This document shows, in pieces, positions 46,277 to 58,160 of a stretch of DNA of 64,000 bases. The notes under the pieces were generated by a model that ran no database searches, was not told the DNA's origin, and worked only from the letters and a program-made list of their open reading frames with translations. The DNA is from Straminergon stramineum (Eukaryota; Streptophyta; Bryopsida; Hypnales; Calliergonaceae): the NCBI GenBank assembly GCA_963920665.1, contig OY987268.1, forward strand, positions 9,736,501-9,800,500, read 5' to 3'. A program made the position numbers and the translations under genes. Numbering within the stretch: the first letter of the stretch is position 1; each line of letters opens with the position of its first letter.

Positions 46277-48144
46277 GTGAGTATTTTCATTTTCAGTCAG
46301 TTTTGTATCCACCTGTATTGTCTTTGGCTAGTAGTTTGTAATTTCTAGATCATGGTTCGGTTCGAAATCAATGTGTAGGGTGGAACGTTGCAATGCAGCG
46401 GAGGATTTTCGTTCAATTTCTCTATATATTTTTGGCTCACCATTTGTGTTCGTTGGATTTTAGTTTCAATTAGTTTTTCATGTTTGGTTTAGATGTGTGT
46501 AAGTAGCTAGGCAGGAAATGAATTAGCGGTGGAGGATTTGGGTTCAACTTGTATGCTTTCTTTGCTCTGTGATTGTGTTTGTTGTTGGTCTTGGTAGGTT
46601 TGGTTTAGGGGCAGAGGCTTAGGTTTACTTTGTGGTGGAGGTTTTTGATTCAATTTCGTGTTTTTTTTGGCTTTGCGTTTTGGGTTGGGCAAATTATGGT
46701 TGTTGTTGGGTTTTGGCAAGTTTGGACGACACATTGCAAGGCATGTTTGCATTTGGGTTACTGCCTTAGCCATGGATCTTCTTCCTTTACATTTATTGTA
46801 GTGTTCTTGCACTTTTTGTTTTGGATTCTGTCCATTGGTTTTGGCACATTTATTTTGGGTTGCAAGTGCAGGTTTTCTGTTAGGTTCGGGGTGGAGGTTT
46901 ACCTTCACCGTTGTTGTATTTTTGGGTTACTGTGTTTTGTTTCTAGGTAGTTGTTGCTGTTGATTTCGGCAGCTGTGGCCTCGGAATGCAAGTACACGTG
47001 CACCTAGTCAAACTCCATTGTTATTTTTTTTTCAATGTCTTTTGCTTTCCCTTTAAACATTTTGGATTGATGTGCTCACTTGTTGTACAATGCTTGTGAA
47101 CATCAAGGATAGAAGTGCATTTTCAAATTTTATTTCTACTTGGTTATTTATTGTTAACCCCTAAATGTATTTGACTATGTTTTCACCAAAAACACTCCAA
47201 AACTGTCATCTCTAGTACAAGTACCAAATTTTAGAAAAAATACATTTTTGGACAAATGTAACCATAGGATCTTGTAGTAATCTTGTTTGAAAAGATGCGG
47301 AAAAAATTTCAGAAATTTCCACCGTTTGGATTGTAAGATATTAGCATTTGAAGTGACAAAAAGTCATTTTTTGGCCCTGCGAAAATCTGGGCAGATGCAC
47401 TCCACAAGGTCAGATCATTATGAAAAAATGTCCAAAATGGTTGTAACTCTTTGGATTCATTCTTCAAGTCATGTTGGATACATGCTTGAAAAATTTTAGA
47501 TCATTTGGAATCGTACAACATATAGGAAAAAATTAGTAAATAGGAAAAAGTAGAGAATGATTCAAAATACTAAATTGTTAATAATTTATTTATGGAATTG
47601 AAAACTGCCAATCCCAATGGTAAAAATGTTGTAATATACAATCTACACCTCATGTTTTTGTTTTTTTTCAAAAAATATAGAAAATTGAGTTAAAAAAAAG
47701 GTCTTCAAAGTTTATTTTAGAGTAGAGATTCCATTACTACCCACAAACTACCCACAACTAAAATTCTTCATAACTTTCATCTCATTAATCAAAATGGAAT
47801 GATTCAAAGCTTTCCAAGTATATAAAAATCAGGAAAATAAATTTCAAATTTTTATTTTAAAAAAAAGTGTTTTTTAAAGAAGTTTTTTTTGCTGCCCGAG
47901 CTGCCCGCCAAACAATGAAAACAACATATCATACAATAACTTTTTAACCATGTATTCAAAAGTTATGAAAATTGTTGGGTCTTAAAGCTACTCCTCGGGC
48001 ACATGTTGTGTGAAAATTTCATAGAAAAAAAAAATTCCATCCGTAGTGAGCTGCCCGAAATCGCTATGTTGCCAAAAAACACCGTTTGGTCCTTTAGGGG
48101 TTAAGCAAGTCCTAATCAGTTCTATGTTTTGCCTTGTTTTGCAG
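46277..48144 (+). other. Intron of the hAT pseudogene
   Basis: GTGAGT donor; acceptor 'ttgccttgttttgcag'. About 1.87 kb, of which 47154-48104 is an inserted TTAA element. Without it the intron is about 920 bp. Frames within the intron (such as 46507-46908 minus) are low-complexity and not genes. Confidence 0.75.
47154..48104 (-). mobile_element. TTAA element, family B (copy B4) inside the hAT intron
   Basis: TTAA-CCCCTAAATGTATTTGAC at the left and TTTGGTCCTTTAGGGG-TTAA at the right; 951 bp including both TTAA. Ends are among the best preserved of the family. Non-coding. Confidence 0.9.
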
Positions 48145-48749
48145 AGATTGCTCAATCACTTTGTGATGAGTTGGCCAAGAGATTTCCACAACAAGAATTA
48201 CTTGATGCTTTTGGCACCATTTACCCATAGTATTGGAAGCAAGAAGGGGTTGATGAGAGCTTTCCGCAGCACTTATCAGTGCTTAAAATTTTTTATTGTC
48301 ATGCAAAGCTTTTGAATGGAGGGTAGCCTGTGTAGGATGGGGGAAAGCCTTACACTGTCCCTGAGATGTTGTCTTCATCTAAGTTAAACAACCAGCAAGG
48401 GTTGTTCAAAGTTACCATGAAGGCGAATGCTGAATCTTCTTGTACCCCGTCCTACCATGTGAATCCAATTATCAAACTCTGGCACAACCTCTCACAATCA
48501 CGACACTTATGAAACTTGATTTTGGAGTACTTCAAAGTAGCTGAGATAGGTTGTTGTTTAGTGTTGGGCTTTGTAGATGATGAGAGGTGTTTCTCAATTT
48601 TAAAATTTCTCAAGTCTTGCCAAAGAAATAGGCTTGGCAAGCATTTGCCTCTTGTAGTGCAGATGTTTGGGCAAAATTACTATTCTTTGGAGACTTTTCC
48701 ATACAAGGAGGCCATAGATTCATGGAAGAATGCTATGAAGACTAGCTGA
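48145..48749 (+). pseudogene. hAT transposase, C-terminal exon with dimerisation motif
   Basis: Continues the frame: IAQSLCDELAKRFPQQELLDA, then stops at 48228 (TAG after TIYP, where Gln is usual), 48324, 48333 and 48510. The last part, LEYFKVAEIGCCLVLGFVDD followed by ERCFSILKFLKS, then NRLGKHLPLVVQMFGQNYY and ETFPYKEAIDSW, is the hAT C-terminal dimerisation region with the conserved E-R-CFS block. Final stop TGA at 48747. Confidence 0.85.
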
Positions 48750-49494
48750 CAAGGGTATGTTTAATCTTCAACCAATTCAACAGTATCCTCCTCTTTCCAT
48801 GTTCCTTAGTTTTCATGAGATTATGCTGGCTTTGGGCTCAACTTCAAAGAGTTTCCTTAACATTCACAATTGGTGGCTTGTGCTCCAATGTGGAGTGCAG
48901 ACCTGTACGAGTTGGAGTTGAAGATTGCAGCCATCATCAACTTGTGGAAGCCTTCTATGAGTCATTTGTTACTTTTAGCTCTAACTTGTATTCCTAATGT
49001 GGTTTGTTTGTTTTGTGTGCAGAACACTAATACTGCACTTGGGCAGTCTTGCATTTTGCAAGTAGGGTTCAATCCCCTTGTCAGTGGCAATTCTTTTAAT
49101 GGTTTAGTTGTCTCAATGTGTGAAGTACTGATGCTTATTGCCATGGAAAAATGGAGCATTTCAGCAAATTTCTAAGTGTCCATATTTGCATGACTTCCCC
49201 CCAAAAAAATTGCCATTATTTCATACATTACTTTTCAACTTAGCAAATGGAGCCATTGTAAATGATAAAATATAGCCAGATGTGATCTACTAAACTCCCT
49301 CGCGTGTTGCAACTCTTACTTTACCAAGAAAATAAAATTTATCCTTTATTCTACATTTTTTTTCCAAATTTATCACACCGTGTCCACCATTGAAACGGCA
49401 TATCGCAGAAATAGCTCTCCCTACACACACACAGTTTTAGCCTCCACGCTAATTTCAGAAAAGCAGTTCTGGGATCCCGTTTAGCTATGTGAAG
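48750..49494. other. Downstream of the hAT relic, no recognised gene
   Basis: A 101-codon frame at 48870-49175 spans a 'tttgtgtgcag' acceptor-like site at about 49022, but no known protein segment is seen. It may be 3' untranslated or flanking sequence of the hAT element. Confidence 0.35.
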
Positions 49495-49945
49495 TGTTGT
49501 GAGGAGGCAGCCAAGGTCGAGGCGACCTTTTCTTGTCAGGAAGTTAAGTGACGTTCCCCACTTCGAAAGTTCGAATGCAGCTAAGTTAATTATCCCTTGA
49601 TATCCGGATCCTGAAAGCAAGAGACTGACTGCAGGCAGGCCAAGAATGACTGGCGGACAAATGCAATGAGAATGATTCTCCAGTGACGGAGGCCTAACAA
49701 GAATACCTTAGAGTAGTTTTTTTGGGTTTTTTTGGACACAAGTAACGGAACCTTTACTGCAAGGGGAAAAGAGAGGAGCCCAGCCACATTCGGCCTGGGA
49801 GGGGCAAGTACACAAAAGAACAAGAGTGCCTGAGAGTAGTTAAGTTCTATTAGAATGAGTGGGAAAAAAGCAAAGTTAAGGCTCTGAGTGGTTAGCTGAT
49901 TATTATATTATATTGCCTGTAGAATTTGCGCCCCCCCCCCATCCT
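49495..49945 (+). repeat. Repeat J (copy)
   Basis: 'gcagccaaggtcgagg', 'ttttcttgtcaggaagtt', 'cgaaagttcgaatgcag', 'atcccttgatatccggatcc', 'gaatgactggcggacaaatg' and 'gattattatatta' in order. An extra ~115-bp patch (49715-49830) is not in the other copies. Contains a (C)10 run at 49931. Confidence 0.65.
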
Positions 49946-49956
49946 CAATTCTCCCG

Positions 49957-51622
49957 CTAACCCCTAAATGACCAACTGTCCATGTACACAAGAAAAAGAA
50001 ATCTCAGGTAGGTTCCTATGGAGTCATTTCTGGTTGGATGTTCATGAAATTTGGACATAATGTGTAACTATGTACCCCTTTCTTGAAAAATCTAATTTCT
50101 TTTTGTGATCAGGTGCCCGCATCAAAAGTTATATTGCATTGAACTTTGTGGGCAGCTTAGGCAACTTTGGGTAGCATGTGCAAAATTCTTCCTATGATTT
50201 TGAAATTTAGCAAGTATGTAGCTTAAATGATATAAGATGCAAATGTAAAAAAAATAACCATGTTTAGTGTACGAATCTCATTCTAGAAGGAATTAACCCC
50301 TAAAGGACCATTGTCCCTTCGAGGGACAAATAAGATTTCAAGTAGGTACCTACAGTCTCAATTTTAGTCTTGATTTTTTGAAACTTTTTATGAATATATA
50401 GAAATTGATTAGCTTTGTGGGAATATAATTTTTTTTCATTCGGTGCCTTGGAACAAAAGTTATGCCCAAATAAGCTCAAATAGAGGAGAGGGGGTAGCAA
50501 AAAAAAGTTTCAAAAATTTGAATTTTTTTATATTTTATTTTTTTTCCTTATAGATTATATTTTTTGTCTACACTGAATAGGGGTATGAAGGGGACCCGTA
50601 CTAATTAGTCGACATTCCACACTATATAAATATCCATCTTAATTGTACATTAGCAATTATTGAAGTGTTCAGGGGATGTACATCATGTTCAAACATCTAC
50701 AGTTTTCTAGAATCAGTCCCCTTAATTTTTTGGTCCCCTTAATACCCCTATTCAATGTACATGGAAAGCTTTGCTTCTTTCCATTTGGATTTGTTATGAG
50801 AAAGTTATAGATAATCTTATTTTTTAGGCAATTAGAGCATCTTTCTGAAAAATAACTTGTAGGATTCATTTCTAAATGCAATTTTTACAATTTAAAAAAA
50901 AAGTTCCATATGGTTTCATTTGTTTTCTAGAAAAATATCACCATTGGGATTAGTGCATTTTTATTCCATCTTAGAGATATTAATAATTTAGATTTTCCTT
51001 CTATCTTGTATATACTTCTACTTAACAATTTTTTAAGGAATGAAAATTAAATTTTCTTGTATTTTTTTTTCCTAGATTTTCAACTCAATTCTCTAGCATA
51101 TAGATTTAAAGCTCAAAACTTAGTAGTGCAAAAAATTAAAGTTAAGAAGGTTCAAAGTCAAACAACCTAGTCCCGCAATGTGTGGAAAAACTTGTTTTAT
51201 TCACTTTAAACATAGATATCTTGCAATTTGTGTGGTCAAAATTTCTGAAATTTTATCCACACATTTTCATACTAGTTAGGTGTAAGATCCTATGGTTAGA
51301 ATTGCAAACAATAAAAATTTCAATTTTTTTCACTCTTTGCTCTAAAACTGGCAATTTTGAGTGTGTTTTTTGTAGAATAAAGGCCTTGGTCCTTGAGGGG
51401 TTAAAGTTTGCAAGGCATGTCAAGCAAAGTTGGAAAAAAAAACCCTATTTCATTTAACTTCAAAAGTTATAATCTTTCAATCCGTGTGATCACAGTTTCT
51501 AAAAATATTTCTACATGTTCCCAAAGAAGTCTAGTGCAAATTTGTATGGTTGAATTCTGAAAAATAAACTTTTTTTTTTCATTTGTTTCTTGCTGCCCTA
51601 AAAAGTGGCAGTTTTTGACAAT
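49957..51622 (-). mobile_element. TTAA element, family C (copy C3), interrupted by element D
   Basis: Left end CTAA-CCCCTAAATGACCAACTG. The sequence runs as the reverse of C1 to 'cattctagaaggaa' (50293), is interrupted by element D, and resumes at 51401 with 'TTAAagtttgcaaggc' up to 'gtttttgacaattt' (51622). The outermost right end is replaced by another TTAA insertion (51623). Confidence 0.85.
50294..51404 (+). mobile_element. TTAA element, family D (1103 bp), nested in C3
   Basis: TTAA-CCCCTAAAGGACCATTG at the left, CCTTGGTCCTTGAGGGG-TTAA at the right. The uninterrupted family-C copies read 'aaactTTAActccttctag' (22801, 40297), so the TTAA of the host element was the target and is duplicated. 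No coding sequence. Confidence 0.92.
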
Positions 51623-51860
51623 TTAACCTAGTAACCCAATAAGGACGTTGCGGACCAAAGTGGTCCGATGGATGACAGAGAACTCTTGCATGTGAGATAG
51701 AAGTGCCATTGTTCATCCTTGAAATTTTGTACAAATAGGGGGAGGTCTTGCACAATAGTATGACCTCCAATTATTACTTTCAGATTTTGTAAAGTAGATG
51801 ATTCACACTGTTTCAAAAAAGAAGATCTCCATGGTGACCAACCCATCCTTACAGGGTTAA
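51623..51860. mobile_element. TTAA-flanked element, family F (~230 bp)
   Basis: Left text 'TTAAcctagTAACCCAATAAGGACG', right 'ccatccttacaggg-TTAA' (51857-51860), giving imperfect inverted ends (TAACCC..TAAGGA). Left boundary is either 51623 or 51631. Non-coding. Confidence 0.55.
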
Positions 51861-52333
51861 GTTAGGTTGCTTGTTTTGTTTGTTTGTTACATTGAGATCT
51901 CCCAGACCGGGCATCCCCCGGCCGAGTGCTTGGTACTGTCGTAAAGCCCTTGGCAAGGAGGGGTGCATGGACTTTGTTACGTGACATTTGGGTCTATGGT
52001 GTGAAAGTTATTGAATTTCGAAGTTTTATGAACCAAAAAATTAGAAAATTATTTTTACTTTGATTTCGACTATGGCAACAATACAAGGCACACTAGTCTA
52101 TACCCTAAGTGAAGTTGTTTGTTTTGTTTGTTACAGTGAGACCTCTTGGACCCTAGGTCTCTTGGACACATGCTTGGTACCGTTGAAAAGCCCTCAACGA
52201 GGAGGGGTGCATAGGCTTTGTTTCATGGCATTTGAACCTATGGTGTAAAAGTTGTGAATTTTTTAGTTATTTTTGGTTTAAGAAACTTACTTTTAATTTT
52301 GTTTTGATTGTGGCAACGACACAAGGAACACTA
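51857..52333 (+). repeat. Two tandem G units
   Basis: Units begin near 51857 and 52101 and end in CACTAGT near 52333; same block order as 15468-16434. Confidence 0.8.
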
Positions 52334-52818
52334 GTTATGATGATATAACAAATATGGCAGGTTTTCTATTCCATATTTGTTGCTCAATACTACAGAGCCA
52401 TGTTTCCCTCCTTAAGTTAGTTGGCTCCCTTCTGAGGTTCTTCGGTATTACTCTCATGGCTGCCATTACAATTTTGCAAATTATTCTTTGGAAAAATTTG
52501 CACATTGACTCATTTTTAGAATTAGAATTTCTAATTTAAAAAAATGAAAAACAAGCTTGCGTCTTGATAAACCCAGTCTGCAATTTATTTGCAGATAATG
52601 AGGGCATCAGGGCATCCTAGTGATCCTGGCTCCATATCATTGCCCAGTGGTTCTTTCAATTTTGTAACTTAGCCAGTGCAAGTGGTGAGCTTCAGCGAAG
52701 TGCTAAAGCTACTTACGTACATCCATCCATGATTTGAGATGAAACATGTAGATTGTGGATGAAGTAATAACTTATTCATCTGAAATTGTGGGAGTTTATC
52801 CAAAATGGAGTTAATCCC
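52334..52818 (+). other. Duplicated single-copy-like block, no gene
   Basis: Matches 16435-16522 plus 17722-18094, with the TTAA at 52412-52415 empty. The 61-codon frame here is not protein-like. Confidence 0.5.
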
Positions 52819-53752
52819 TTAACCCCTAAAGGACCAAATTGCATTTTTTGGCAACATAGCAGTTTTGGATAGCTCACTACGATTGGAATTTTTATTTAAT
52901 TTTCTTTGAAATTTTCACACAACATGTGCATGAGGAGTAGTTTTAAGGAGCAACAATTTTCATAACTTTTGAATATATGGTTAAAAAGTTATTGCATGAT
53001 ATGTAATTTTTATTGATCTTTAGGCAACCCAAAAATTTCTTAAAAAATAAATTTTTTCAGAAATAAAAATTTGAAATTGATTTTCAAGATTTATATATAC
53101 AACAAAAGCTTTGAGTCATTCCATTTTGATTAATGAGATGAAAGTTATGAAGAGTTTTAGTTTATAGGTAGTTACAAATTCTCTACTTTGAAATAAACTT
53201 TGAAGTCCTTTATTTAACTCCATTTTCAATATTTTTTGAAACAAATAAAATCGTAGGATGTAGATTGTTTATTACAACATTACAACCATTGGGATGGACA
53301 TTTTTCCATTCCATAACTAAATTGGTAACAATTTAGTATTTTGAATCATTCTCTATTTCTTTCTAATTACTATTTTTTTCCTATATATTGCACAATTTCA
53401 AATGATTTGAAATTTTTCAAGCACATAGCCAACTTTCTTTGAAGAATGAATCCAAAGAGTAACCACCATAGTGGAATTTTTATCATACAAATGTGGCCTT
53501 GTGAAGTGTAGCCGCTTGTTTTTTCTCAAGGCCCCCAAAAGGATTTTTGTCAATTCAAACACTAATACCTTGCAATGTACATGGTGGAAATTTTTGAAAT
53601 TTTTTCCACATCTTCTCAAGCTAGCATACTACAAGTTCCTATGGTTACATGTGTCCAATAAATTTTATTTTCTAAAATTCAGTATTTGTACTAGAAATGA
53701 TAGTTTTGGAGTGGTTTTGGTTAAAATATAGTGAAAAACATTTAAGTGTTAA
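52819..53752 (+). mobile_element. TTAA element, family B (copy B5)
   Basis: TTAA-CCCCTAAAGGACCAAATT to ACATTTAAGTG-TTAA; paralogue of B1 at the same site, 934 bp. Confidence 0.85.
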
Positions 53753-53889
53753 GACAAGACCAACCACTTAAATTTTTGAACAATAGATGGATGCAAACAC
53801 ATCCCAAGCACACAAAAATGCCAAAAACATTTGAAATTGTAAATTTTATGTTTTTTATAGTACATTAAATTAGCTTAAGTTTTTTTTTA

Positions 53890-55022
53890 AATATATTTAG
53901 ATACAATATTTTGTTAGTTTGTTGCAATGAGATCTCCAGAACTATGCATCCCCTAGTTGCATACTTAGTACCATCAAAAAGCCCTCTATGAGAAGGTGTG
54001 CACGGACTTTGTTTTGTGGCATTTCGATTGATGGTAGAAATAAAATATAATTTTGAAGTTTTTATGAATTAAAATTTTTTAAAGTCACTTTTATTTTTAT
54101 TTTAGTATAGTATGGCAATGGCACATGGCATACTAGTCCATACCTTAATCCCTAAATGCCCAAGGCTTGTTTGGAGCTTCTTGAAATTTGCTCTAAATTG
54201 AACAAAAAGTCAACATTTTCATAAGTTGTACCAATTTCATTTGAATTGTAACCGTACAAATTCAAACTAGACATGTTAGATATCACATAGGAAAAGAAAA
54301 CATAGCAATATCACTTACAGATTGAAAGATTATAATGTTTGATCATGAGGGCGTTAAAACTATGAAAATTTTTCAATTCTCTTTTTGCATGTCAACTCTA
54401 AAAAGTTGGTCACTAAAAAAATATGAGGTTATAGGGCCTAGCATGCACAAACCCTATCAATTTACATTTTTTCAAAATCTATTCTACAATTTTTTTCAAT
54501 GAATTTGGATGTGATTTTCCTCCAAGATCTAGTGTATTTGAGGCTCATTTCCAAGAGCCTTAAACACTACAAGAAGTCAAGATTGCAATAGGCATCCTTG
54601 CACAAAATATTGAATAGAAAAATCATAATCCCTCATTTTTCAGATCAACTTTTTGATCCTAAAACTAGACTTCAAAAAGAATTCTCCAAAAGTATAAACT
54701 AATAATAATAGCAATTTGGTTAGGTTTTACTTAACTTCAAAGTTTTCGAAACACCAGAATTTGGTGTCTCGGGCATTTAGGGATTAAATTCAATTGTTTT
54801 GTTTTGTTTGTTACAGTGAAATCTCATAAATCGTGAATCTCCCGTCATGTTCTTGTCATTGTTGGAAAGCTCTTGACGAGGAAGGATGCATGGGTTATGT
54901 TTTTGGGTATTCGAATGTATGGTGTGAAAGTTATGAATTTTTTAGTTACTTTTGGATCTTAAAATTTTTTTAATTACTTTTCTTTTTATTTGGACTGTGG
55001 CAACCTCACAGGGCACACTAGT
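53890..55022 (+). repeat. Two G units split by element A4
   Basis: First unit 53890-54144 and second 54788-55022, ending CACTAGT. The paralogue at 19165-19650 has the same units joined. Confidence 0.8.
54145..54787 (+). mobile_element. TTAA element, family A (copy A4) inserted in a G-unit junction
   Basis: TTAA-TCCCTAAATGCCCAAGG to CGGGCATTTAGGGA-TTAA. Flanks read 'ccataccTTAA' and 'TTAAattcaattgttttg', while the paralogue reads 'ccataccTTAAgttagattg' (19408-19427) without the element. Confidence 0.92.
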
Positions 55023-55168
55023 AATGAGTTAAATGAAGGGACCGTTCACTTGGGGGAGAGACTATTGGTCCTTCGGACTCATGACTTAATAGTAGACTGA
55101 GGTGGGCTTCCAAACAGAGGTGGGCCTAGGCATGGCCACGTTGATGTCATTGATTTGCCACCCGAGCC

Positions 55169-56087
55169 TTAACCCCTAAAGGAGCAAATGGCAATTTTGG
55201 GCACCATAGCAATTTTGGACAACTCATTATGAATGGAATTTTCATAGAACATGTTGACGAGGGTTTTTTTTAAGGCCCAACAATTTTCATAACTTTTGAC
55301 AACGTGGTTAAAAAGTGATTATATAGTATGTCATTTTCAATGTTTGGTAGGCAACTTGGGCAACTCAAAAAAATTATGAAGGAAATGTTTTTTTAAGAAA
55401 CAAAAATTTGAAATTGTTTTTTTAGATTTATATATAAGCTTAAAGCTTTGAAACATTCCATTTTGATGAATGAGATGAAATTCATGGGGAGTTTTGATTT
55501 GAAGGCAATTATGGATTCTCTACTCTAAAATAAACTTTGAAGTCCTTCATTCAAGGAAATTTTTGAAATTTTTGAAAAAATATAAAATAGTGGGTGTAGA
55601 TTGTTTATTACAACATTACAAACATCAGTATTAATAATTTTCAATTCCATAACTAAATTCTTAACAATTTAGTATTTTGAATCATCCTCTACTTCTTTCT
55701 ATTTCTATTTTTTTCCCTACATGTTGTATAATTCCAAATGACTTGAAAATTTTCAAGCATGTAGCTAAGTGGTGTTGAAGAATGAATTCAAGAAACATCA
55801 CTCCATTTTGGACATTTTTTCATACAAGTGTGACCTTGTGAAGTGCAACCGCCCATTTTTTCGCAAGGCCAAATTTAGATTTTCGTCAATTCAAACACTA
55901 ATATCTTGCAATCCACCCAATGGAAATATCTGAAACTTTTCCATATCTTCACAAACCAATGTATTACAAGATCCTATGGTTATATGTGTACAAATATGTT
56001 TTTTCTATAAAATTTGGTACTTGTACTAGAAATGGCGGTTTTGGAGCATTTTTGGTGAAAACATAGTCAAAAACCTTTAGGGTTTGA
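55169..56087 (+). mobile_element. TTAA element, family B (copy B6)
   Basis: TTAA-CCCCTAAAGGAGCAAATG at the left and CCTTTAGGG-TTTGA at the right; paralogue of B2 with the same eroded right TTAA. Confidence 0.82.
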
Positions 56088-56947
56088 CAAGCATTGATTG
56101 GTGAAATTAGGTTGTCCCTCACTAATTTCTCGACATTCAATACTACATAAATATTTAATGTTATTGTACAAGGATGCATTACTTTTGAATTAGGTATTGT
56201 TGTAACAGGGACTCATGAACCTCCATGTGTACAAACAGAAATATCTATGGAAATATTTGTTGAATTTGATTGCTTGTAAAGTAATTTTCTTGGAATAAGG
56301 CAATCTAATTGTTAGAGCAACCTAATTTCACTATTTAGTGTAGTCCTTTGACCTTGTTGTACTTGGACTCAACGTAGAGCCCTTAAACTCTAACTTAACC
56401 TTGTAGACCATTTGGGTTTGATGGGTAGTCAAACAATCTTGTTCACATTGAAGAACAAATGATTTTCATCCAAACATTTTTTGTGCAACTTTATTACTAC
56501 TATATCCAAATCATAGCATTTGATTGAAATTTGAAGTTGAAGATCTATGACCACATTTCCAAATGTAGAGTGGCGTGGAACCATAATTATACTATAATTT
56601 TCTATTTTTTAGATTTTTTGAGCATGCTTTGTATTTTTAAGTGGATTTTCATCATTTTTTCTTCAAAAAATTCATGATAATTTGAAACTTTCCCCAAAAA
56701 ACTTTGAACATATTATGACATATGCCATAACATTGTTAACCTTAACGGGAGGGCCCTATTGCTCCCCCCAAAATAGGAGCCCCTTAGTCACTGCCAGCTA
56801 GTGACGTCAAGATGCCTTGACAACACAGTCATACAAACCTTTGCCTAGCCAAAGAAGTTTGCAGAATTATAACTTAATTCTCCCCCCATATATCTAGGGG
56901 GAATTATACCTATACCCGGTGAGGCAAACCACCTCGTTTAACAATGT
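56088..56947 (+). other. Duplicated AT-rich block and inverted-repeat-bounded block
   Basis: Matches 20735-21613, including AACATTGTTAA / TTAACAATGTT bounds (about 56732 and 56937). No gene. Confidence 0.5.
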
Positions 56948-57098
56948 TACGTGCAAGACAAGTTAATTGAACATAGGCGTGGAAGTTCATTTTTATCCGG
57001 TGTTTATTGGGGTTTAAAAAGAAATAAATTATACATAATTTAAGGCGTGAGTTCGTTTTTAAATTCCCATGCTAGCCATCCCTTTATATCCTTGACAG

Positions 57099-58160
57099 TA
57101 GTGATCCCAAAACTGGCTAAATTTCGCTCAGTTGCTACATAATTTCTTCATGCCCTCAGTGTTAACCCCTAAATGTTTTCAACTATGTTTTCACCAAAAA
57201 TGCTCCAAAACTGTCATTTCTAGAACAAGTACCAAATTTTTGGAAAAAAACATTTTTGGAAACATGAAACTGTAAGATCTTGTACGAAACTTATTTGAGA
57301 AGATGTGGAAAAAATTTCAGAATTTTTCACCGAGTAGATTGTAAGATATTAGCGTTTGAATTAGCAAAAATCCTTTTTCTGGCCCTGTGAAAAAACGGGC
57401 AGCTGCACTTCACAAGGCCACATTTGTATGAAAAAAATTCCAAAATGGTGGTTACTCTTTGGATTCATTCTTCAAGGCAAGTTGGCTACATGCTTGAAAA
57501 AATTCAAATCATTTGAAATTGTACAACATATAGGAAAAAGAAAGTAAGTACAAAGAAGTAGAGAATGATTCAAAATACTAAATTGTGAAGAATTTTGTTA
57601 TGGAATTGAAAAATTCCAATCCCAATGGTTGTAATGTTTAACTAAAAAATCCACACCCTATGATTTTATTTTTTTCAAAAAATATTGAAAATTGAGTGAA
57701 ATAAAGGACTACAAAGTTTATTTTAGAGTAGAGAATCCGGAACTGCCCGCAAACTAAAACGCTTCATAACTTTCATCTCATAAATCAAAATGGAATGATT
57801 CAAAGCTTTCCATGTACATATAAATCTAGAAAACCAATTTCAAATTTTTATTTCTTAAAAAAGTATTTTTTTAAGAATTTTTTGGGCTGCCCGAAGAGCA
57901 ATGAAAATTACATATCATGCAAAAAAAATTTATCCATGAAGTCAAAAGTTATGAAAATTGTTGGGCCTTAAAGATACTCCTCGGGCACATGTTGTGTGAA
58001 AATTTCAAAGAAAAATAAGAAAAACTCCATTCGTAGTGAGCTGCCCAAAATCGCTATGTTGCCAAAAAACGCAGTTTGGGCGTTTATGGGTTAAATTCGA
58101 AAAAAATCTTCCAAAAATGAACGTTTGACTAATTTCACTGAAGTAGTTCTGGGATCACTG
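57099..58160. mobile_element. hAT-type MITE with perfect 8-bp duplication, split by element B7
   Basis: Ends TAGTGATCCCAAAACT and AGTTCTGGGATCACTG are inverted repeats. CTTGACAG is duplicated exactly at 57091-57098 and 58161-58168, the 8-bp target size of hAT elements. Removing B7 leaves about 133 bp, matching the uninterrupted 132-bp relative at 43161-43292 in reverse orientation. Confidence 0.92.
57162..58094 (-). mobile_element. TTAA element, family B (copy B7) nested in the hAT MITE
   Basis: TTAA-CCCCTAAATGTTTTCAAC to GGGCGTTTATGGG-TTAA, 933 bp. The empty site is 'gaatTTAAcactaagg' at 43222-43236. Confidence 0.92.

Larger units (their letters stand above)
44125..48749 (+). pseudogene. 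hAT-family transposase pseudogene, two exons
   Basis: One frame can be followed from about 44125 to 46276, then across an intron (46277-48144), to 48749. It holds a BED-finger-like N-terminal part, the RNase-H-like core and the C-terminal hAT dimerisation region, the order of hAT transposases. The frame is broken by stops at 44689, 44716, 44749, 45640, 45676, 45781, 48228, 48324, 48333 and 48510, yet I see no frameshift. The intron has a GTGAGT donor after 'ttgcag' and a T-rich tract ending in CAG at 48144; joining gives in-phase ...QFA-E-IAQSLCDEL. The intron contains TTAA element B4. It is an inactive relic. Confidence 0.85.

Noticed and set aside
46507..46950. 133-codon minus frame and 106-codon plus frame in the hAT intron
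   Set aside because: Low-complexity Lys/Pro/Gln/Asn text from a T/G-rich intron; inside the inferred intron and without homology.
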